This document shows, one piece after another, positions 4,678-8,847 of a stretch of DNA of 8,847 nucleotides. The notes below the pieces were generated by a model. The model was given only the letters and a program-made list of their open reading frames with translations. It searched no databases and was not told the origin of the DNA. The number at the start of each line of letters is the position of its first letter. Position 1 is the stretch's first letter. This DNA is from Euryarchaeota archaeon UBA242 (GTDB taxonomy: Archaea; Thermoplasmatota; Poseidoniia; Poseidoniales; Poseidoniaceae): the NCBI GenBank assembly GCA_002499015.1, contig DAJY01000059.1, positions 3,546 through 12,392 on the forward strand, in the 5' to 3' direction. A program made the translations under genes and the position numbers.

Positions 4678-6825
4678 ATGGAATCAATATTTATTGGAAT
4701 TGCAATAACAGTAATCGCAATGTGGTTCACCGCGAATTACACAGAAAAAGGAATAGGCAGTATGTCAGAGGCAACGCGCCAATTTTCACTATTCTTCCTC
4801 AACAAAGCCCCAGCAGGTTTGGTTGACTTATTCGAGGACAAGCCAGGCAGTGGCGCTAGAACATGGATCAATTTCGGCATGCTCTGGTTCGTATTCTCTT
4901 CAATTTGTGGATTCCTCGGACTGTGGCACCACTACGATCCAACAGCACTAGATTCTCTAGCAAGCATTGGATGGGCATACGATAATGGTGATGCATTAAC
5001 AGCAACCACTACCAAATTTCTCGGAGTTGCAGTATTCTCAACTCTAGTTGGTGCAGGACTTGTTTCAATTTCCCGCAGCAGCAATGGGAAAATGGCAAGT
5101 GAAGCAAGCGCCTCACTTTCAGCATTTTTGTTTACATTAACAACAATCGTTGCTGCATTATTACCATCGCTATTAGGACTTCTAGGACAAGACATAGACA
5201 GTGCAATAAATATTGTATTAATCGATGCAATCTCCAAATTAGCAGTTGCAATGATAGTTGCTGGATTATTTGTAAACGTCTTACTAACAGTTGCAAATAG
5301 AGGCGATGAAGATGTATCAACAAGTGCTTGGTTCCTGATATTCGCTCTATTGACATTTATCTTGTCAATGTTCTTAGGATTCTTTGGCGAACTTGCTGGT
5401 TCTACTCAAACAGTTTGGCTTGCGGGTCAAATGGGAAGTTCTTGGGTAATATTGGCCCTAATATTCTCTGCAGCATACCACATTATCCCGATGACATCAG
5501 GTATACCAATTTGGTCTGCCTCAATGCGCCAAGCGAATTTATTCTTACTATTCATTACCCTTCCACCATTTTTCATTGCTTCAGCGAGTGCTTCTACAAC
5601 ATTACTCAACCTTGGTGCAATTGTAATGACACTTGGCCTACTGCCAATAATCGCAGGTAGCGTCAATTTACTATTCACGGCCAGTGGCAATACATCTGCA
5701 ATCGTCAAGAACCCAGGGGCTCTTGCGGCAACACTTGCAATGGTATTGTTACCACTCTATGCAATTGGTGCATTCTTCACAGGAATGGATGTCTTCCTCG
5801 GAACAGGAAAACTTGGAGATATGGCGACAACTCTTGACATGGGATTCCTATGGACTGTTGGTGGTTTGATGATCCTATCAGGTGCTTATATTTCTCATCC
5901 ATTGGCTTGTAACAAAGAACTTTCCGAACCAAGTAAAGCAAACCTAACTGTTTGGTTTGTTCTATTCGGAGGCTTTGCATCCACCATTACAAATCTAATT
6001 GGAGACTTCACAATCCAAGCGGTTGCAAATTCAGGTGTTGAAGATGCAGTTGCACAAACAGAAGGATTCTATTTAGTCGGAGCAGCACTATTCTATTTCA
6101 CTGCAATCGGTGCAATAATGGCTACATTGATCGTCATAAGAACAAGTGCTTCAAAACTCACATCGAGCCATCCTCAAACATCTGTTTCGGATATTAACAC
6201 CTACAACCTAGGAGACGGAACAACAACAATTCGTACACTGCTGGGACGAGGAGTTGGAGTCGATACCACACTGGTAGTAGGGGGAATGGAAGAAGATGAA
6301 GGTGGAAGCACTGTTATCGCAGTTTCCGCAGCACTCCACGATGATGAAGTCACCGAATTCCCAGAAGAAGAAGTGGTTGAAGAAGTGGTTGAAGAAGAAC
6401 AATCCGAAGATAGCGGTAATGAATTAACAATGCTTGCAGATTATTTAGCAGATTCAGGACAAACCATCTTCCAGTTTTTCAAGGCCATTGATTTAGATGA
6501 TTCTGGTATGATAGATACTTACGAGTTCCAAATGGCCTTGAAGAGTTCAAAGGTTGCAAACCTGCCGCCATGGAAAATGGATTCCCTTGTTGCTGCTATC
6601 GACATTGATGGAGATGGACAAATCAACTTACCAGAACTTTCGATTGCAATTGCAAAGGTTCGCAAAGAAAATGCTGCTAAAGAATCAACTCCAGAAGTTG
6701 AAGTACCTTCTAAAGTCCAACTCAACAAAATGAAGAAGGCTGAATTGGTTGAAATTGCAACTTCTTTAGGTCTAGATGCCTCGGGAACAAAGAACGATTT
6801 AGTCAGACTTATCTCCGAGGCCTGA
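4678..6825 (+). CDS. Heme-copper oxidase subunit I-like membrane protein lacking metal ligands, with EF-hands and SAP domain
   Basis: A 715-residue protein. About 13 helices span residues 1-488 (near 1-18, 63-84, 112-131, 145-170, 177-205, 215-238, 245-270, 286-305, 308-333, 347-368, 388-407, 422-445, 461-488). The last 12 fit the oxidase subunit I fold. Against CcoN recalled from memory, AYHIIPMTSGIPIWS (266-280) matches the YYFVP...RPVYS segment with identical spacing, and 312-337 matches LGMT...TLSG. At expected ligand sites I see T112 or a neighbour, Q251, A301-S302 and about 385-387 (TLD) instead of His, so heme and CuB binding looks lost. The cytoplasmic tail has an acidic stalk (556-580), EF-hand loops at 605-616 (DLDDSGMIDTYE) and 642-653 (DIDGDGQINLPE), and a SAP domain at about 680-714. 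Charge distribution obeys the positive-inside rule. Likely a sensor, anchor or transporter rather than an oxidase; function unknown. Confidence 0.85.
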   Translation: MESIFIGIAITVIAMWFTANYTEKGIGSMSEATRQFSLFFLNKAPAGLVDLFEDKPGSGARTWINFGMLWFVFSSICGFLGLWHHYDPTALDSLASIGWAYDNGDALTATTTKFLGVAVFSTLVGAGLVSISRSSNGKMASEASASLSAFLFTLTTIVAALLPSLLGLLGQDIDSAINIVLIDAISKLAVAMIVAGLFVNVLLTVANRGDEDVSTSAWFLIFALLTFILSMFLGFFGELAGSTQTVWLAGQMGSSWVILALIFSAAYHIIPMTSGIPIWSASMRQANLFLLFITLPPFFIASASASTTLLNLGAIVMTLGLLPIIAGSVNLLFTASGNTSAIVKNPGALAATLAMVLLPLYAIGAFFTGMDVFLGTGKLGDMATTLDMGFLWTVGGLMILSGAYISHPLACNKELSEPSKANLTVWFVLFGGFASTITNLIGDFTIQAVANSGVEDAVAQTEGFYLVGAALFYFTAIGAIMATLIVIRTSASKLTSSHPQTSVSDINTYNLGDGTTTIRTLLGRGVGVDTTLVVGGMEEDEGGSTVIAVSAALHDDEVTEFPEEEVVEEVVEEEQSEDSGNELTMLADYLADSGQTIFQFFKAIDLDDSGMIDTYEFQMALKSSKVANLPPWKMDSLVAAIDIDGDGQINLPELSIAIAKVRKENAAKESTPEVEVPSKVQLNKMKKAELVEIATSLGLDASGTKNDLVRLISEA
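6367..6399 (+). repeat. 12-base tandem repeat in the acidic stalk
   Basis: Two exact copies of GAAGAAGTGGTT (6367-6378, 6379-6390) are followed by a partial third. They encode EEVVEEVVEEE just before the EF-hand region. The repeat keeps frame, so stalk length may vary between strains. Confidence 0.8.
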
Positions 6826-6826
6826 A

Positions 6827-6839
6827 GGGGGAATGCCCC
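6827..6839 (+). promoter_or_regulatory. GC hairpin overlapping the GTPase ribosome binding site
   Basis: GGGG (6827-6830) can pair with CCCC (6836-6839) across a 5-base loop, ending one base before ATG 6841. The G-run, with flanking A, is also the only plausible Shine-Dalgarno for the GTPase gene. Folding would therefore hide it unless ribosomes arrive from the upstream gene. A 4-bp stem is small, so this is tentative. Confidence 0.4.
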
Positions 6840-6840
6840 A

Positions 6841-8124
6841 ATGCGAATCGGTCTTGTAGGAAAACCAAATGTTGGTAAATCAACATTTTTCAGTGCTGCA
6901 ACACTTGCAAAGGTCGACATTGCAAACTATCCATTTTGTACTATAGAACCAAATGTAGGTGTGGCCTTTATTGAAGCGCGTAAACCGTGCCCGTGCAAGG
7001 ACATTAGACAGCGACAAGAGTCAGAAGGGCGCTTACCACCAATAGCCGAAAACGATTTACGTCAAGGCAGTATATGCCAACCAAGAACAGGGAGTTGTAT
7101 TGGATTCCGCAGATTAGTGCCATGTTTCTTAGTCGATGTAGCAGGTTTAGTTCCAGGTGCTAGTGAAGGCAAGGGAAGAGGTAACGCATTCTTAGCTGAT
7201 TTAGCAAATAGCGATGCGTTAATCCAGGTAGTTGATGCAGCAGGTTCAACAGATATTGAAGGAAACCCTCTTGGCCCTGGTCAAACAAAAGAAGATGCTC
7301 AATTGAGAATAAATCAAGAGATTAAGTTTCTTGCAGATGAATTAGATGCTTGGATCACTGGTTTACTAAAGGATGGTTGGCAAAGAGGTGTTAGAAGGGT
7401 CCAAGCCGAAGGCGAGAAGGGCTTAATTTCATTTATTCATGAAAGATTGACTGGATTAGGGGCTACTCTAAATTTGGTTGCTAACGCATTTGATGATTTC
7501 AGAAATGAAGTTGGCGATTGTGGACAACCTTGGGATTGGGATGACGGAATAATAGCGAAAATTGCAGAGCATGTTCGTATTTACTTATTCCCAATTCATA
7601 TTGCAGCAAATAAATGCGATATCGCCCCCGAAGGAGTTCTACAGGAAATTACAGCAAACGGAACAATAGTTGCTTGTATGGCAGATGTTGAATTGGCTCT
7701 CCGCAGGGCACAATCAGCAGGTTTGATCAATTACACAACAGGGCAAGATTCGTTCACAATAGAGGAGGGAAAAGGGTTGAATGAGGCGCAAATCAAAGCA
7801 CTCTCACATATGCAAGAACGATTGAGTTCTAATGGTGGGACAGGTGTTGCAACAATTATTGACAAAGTCCTCTTTGATGAATTAGACCACATCGTAGTAT
7901 ATCCAGTACAAGATGAATTACATTGGACTGATGGTGATGGTAAAATTTTGCCAGATGCCTTCGTAGTTCCTAATGCTATTCAGGCGAAACCTCTTGCTTA
8001 CAAAGTACATTCCGACCTAGGAGACGGATTTATCAAAGGAGTGGATGGAAGAACAAGAAGAGTAGTCGGTGCAGAGCACGAATTAAGTGATGGAGACGTT
8101 CTTAAAATCCATGCAAAATCTTGA
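6841..8124 (+). CDS. OBG-family GTPase with TGS domain (archaeal YchF-like, COG0012)
   Basis: A 427-residue translation-associated GTPase, probably cytoplasmic and ribosome-bound. G1 is GKPNVGKST (residues 7-15), G3 is DVAGL (99-103) in the family signature DVAGLVPGASEGKGRGNAFL, and G4 is NKCD (257-260). NKxD favours GTP, unlike bacterial YchF, whose NxxE motif favours ATP. A cysteine cluster between G1 and G3 (C50, C52, C79, C86; CPC...ICQPRTGSC) is the archaeal version's hallmark and could bind metal. Here about 26 residues separate C52 and C79, longer than the forms I recall. A helical region (about 150-240) precedes the second half of the G domain. The C-terminus from about 345 (HIVVYPVQDE to DVLKIHAKS) is a TGS domain. 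The gene starts 15 bases after the oxidase-like gene, so they may share a transcript, though the products have no evident common role. Confidence 0.92.
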   Translation: MRIGLVGKPNVGKSTFFSAATLAKVDIANYPFCTIEPNVGVAFIEARKPCPCKDIRQRQESEGRLPPIAENDLRQGSICQPRTGSCIGFRRLVPCFLVDVAGLVPGASEGKGRGNAFLADLANSDALIQVVDAAGSTDIEGNPLGPGQTKEDAQLRINQEIKFLADELDAWITGLLKDGWQRGVRRVQAEGEKGLISFIHERLTGLGATLNLVANAFDDFRNEVGDCGQPWDWDDGIIAKIAEHVRIYLFPIHIAANKCDIAPEGVLQEITANGTIVACMADVELALRRAQSAGLINYTTGQDSFTIEEGKGLNEAQIKALSHMQERLSSNGGTGVATIIDKVLFDELDHIVVYPVQDELHWTDGDGKILPDAFVVPNAIQAKPLAYKVHSDLGDGFIKGVDGRTRRVVGAEHELSDGDVLKIHAKS

Positions 8125-8214
8125 TGTTGGTAAAATTCACTGAGTGTGAAAAACTATACTTCTCTACATCTGTAGTAACAACCTTGAAGTTCAAAAATAA
8201 AAAGCAAGCATCTA
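8125..8214 (+). other. A/T-rich gap, candidate promoter of the PAP2 gene
   Basis: Ninety bases with no credible gene. Two A/T-rich boxes could be TATA elements: AAACTATACT (8151-8160) and CAAAAATAAAAA (8192-8203). No Shine-Dalgarno precedes the ATGs at 8215 and 8218, so the next mRNA may be leaderless, driven by the second box. A small inverted repeat CTAC-ATCT-GTAG lies at 8164-8175. Confidence 0.3.
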
Positions 8215-8823
8215 ATGATGCCATTACAGGACTTAGTTGTTGCAATCATAATGACAATTTTCTTAATAGTTGGAGTTTACCAATTTTATTTTTTAACTCA
8301 GAATCATATGATAAAGCCTGCAAAGCAATTTGATATGAAAATTGACAAATTTTTCAAATTCAAAGGCTATTGGGTTTGGCTATATTCTGGCTTGTATTAC
8401 CCAATGATAATTGCAACTGTTTTAACAATTGACACTATGAAGCAATACAATTATTCATTCATGTCATTCGTCTTCTTACTATTTATTCAAATGGCATTTT
8501 TCCGCTATTACCCAGTAGAAACACCTGCTGATTGGAGAGACTTTAGTGAGATTAAACAGACTCGCAGTGTACGTTTTATACAACTCGTACAGAAATATGA
8601 TGATAATACCAACTGCTTTCCAAGCATGCATGTTTCTGTAGCGACTTTAGTGGCTTTCCATATTGCTAATAATGTTGCAGAAGTTGGTAATTTACCATTC
8701 TTATTCCCAGTGATTATTGCATTAAGCGCTTTATGGACAAAGCAGCATTATGTTGTCGATGTAGTGGCAGGTGTAGTACCTGGGTGGATTGCATGGGAAC
8801 TATACAAATTGATTCAGTACTGA
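8215..8823 (+). CDS. PAP2-superfamily integral membrane phosphatase/phosphotransferase
   Basis: A 202-residue protein with about six hydrophobic segments (near 8-28, 52-71, 82-97, 141-155, 161-175, 180-197). Two hallmark PAP2 motifs are present: CFPSMHVSVAT with P136, S137 and H139, and SALWTKQHYVVDVVAG with H178 and D182, where H178 would be the phospho-accepting nucleophile. The TKQHYVVD form resembles the inositol phosphotransferase/AUR1-like branch more than classical acid phosphatases. The first motif (KxxxxxxRP) is not clear; R97 in FRYYPVETPAD is the best candidate. Likely substrates are lipid phosphates or polyprenyl phosphates at the membrane; the exact one is unknown. The start is uncertain among ATGs at 8215, 8218 and 8251, none with a ribosome binding site; the first two keep the whole first helix. 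The gene looks more A/T-rich than its neighbours. Confidence 0.85.
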   Translation: MMPLQDLVVAIIMTIFLIVGVYQFYFLTQNHMIKPAKQFDMKIDKFFKFKGYWVWLYSGLYYPMIIATVLTIDTMKQYNYSFMSFVFLLFIQMAFFRYYPVETPADWRDFSEIKQTRSVRFIQLVQKYDDNTNCFPSMHVSVATLVAFHIANNVAEVGNLPFLFPVIIALSALWTKQHYVVDVVAGVVPGWIAWELYKLIQY

Positions 8824-8847
8824 ATCTGGTATCAATGTCCTTCAGGA

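Noticed and set aside
5132..5708. Minus-strand frames opposite the oxidase-like gene
   Set aside because: They are composition artefacts of hydrophobic-codon-rich sequence on the other strand; no motifs or ribosome binding sites.
4678..6147. Functional terminal oxidase
   Set aside because: The expected heme and CuB histidines are not found, and no subunit II (CuA) or cytochrome c subunit gene is adjacent.
8121..8333. 70-codon frame overlapping the PAP2 gene start
   Set aside because: It has no family signal and no ribosome binding site, and it overlaps in another frame the gene that carries clear PAP2 motifs.

Overview
The window reads as a piece of a euryarchaeal chromosome with about 40% GC by eye, and all recognisable genes lie on the + strand. 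Evidence for Archaea: a RaSEA-type radical SAM enzyme (archaeosine tRNA modification is archaeal), the archaeal-style Cys-containing OBG/YchF-like GTPase, and strong GGAGGTG-type ribosome binding sites. The mix of an archaetidylserine/phosphatidylserine decarboxylase, acidic coiled-coil protein, SAP-domain protein and low GC would fit the marine planktonic Poseidoniales (Marine Group II, perhaps the low-GC MGIIb/Thalassarchaeaceae lineage). That placement is inference, not proof.

Layout: 1-1383 is the 3' part of an M20 metallopeptidase gene whose start lies upstream of the window. 1499-2185 encodes an acidic coiled-coil protein of unknown role; its stop overlaps the ribosome binding site of 2197-3045, a pyruvoyl-type PS/archaetidylserine decarboxylase, so these two look co-transcribed. 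3112-4278 is RaSEA, the second enzyme of archaeosine formation in tRNA. 4392-4664 and 4678-6825 form a tight pair: a small two-helix membrane protein and a 715-residue polytopic membrane protein. 6841-8124, only 15 bases further on, is an OBG-family GTPase with a TGS domain, probably acting at the ribosome. 8215-8823 is a small PAP2-type membrane phosphatase/phosphotransferase.

The standout is the 715-residue protein. Its membrane half can be aligned by eye, almost without gaps in several stretches, with C-type (cbb3/CcoN-like) heme-copper oxidase subunit I. However, the histidines that bind the hemes and CuB appear to be replaced. After 13 predicted helices comes an acidic stalk, two canonical EF-hand calcium loops and a C-terminal SAP domain, all predicted to lie in the cytoplasm. 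This suggests a metal-free oxidase scaffold reused as a membrane anchor, channel or sensor linked to Ca2+ and nucleic acid. I do not know of a described system with this architecture.

No gene-free stretch exceeds 300 bases. I saw no tRNA, rRNA, CRISPR array, insertion sequence or clear terminator. The short gaps hold ribosome binding sites and several small GC hairpins, most of them close to start codons.
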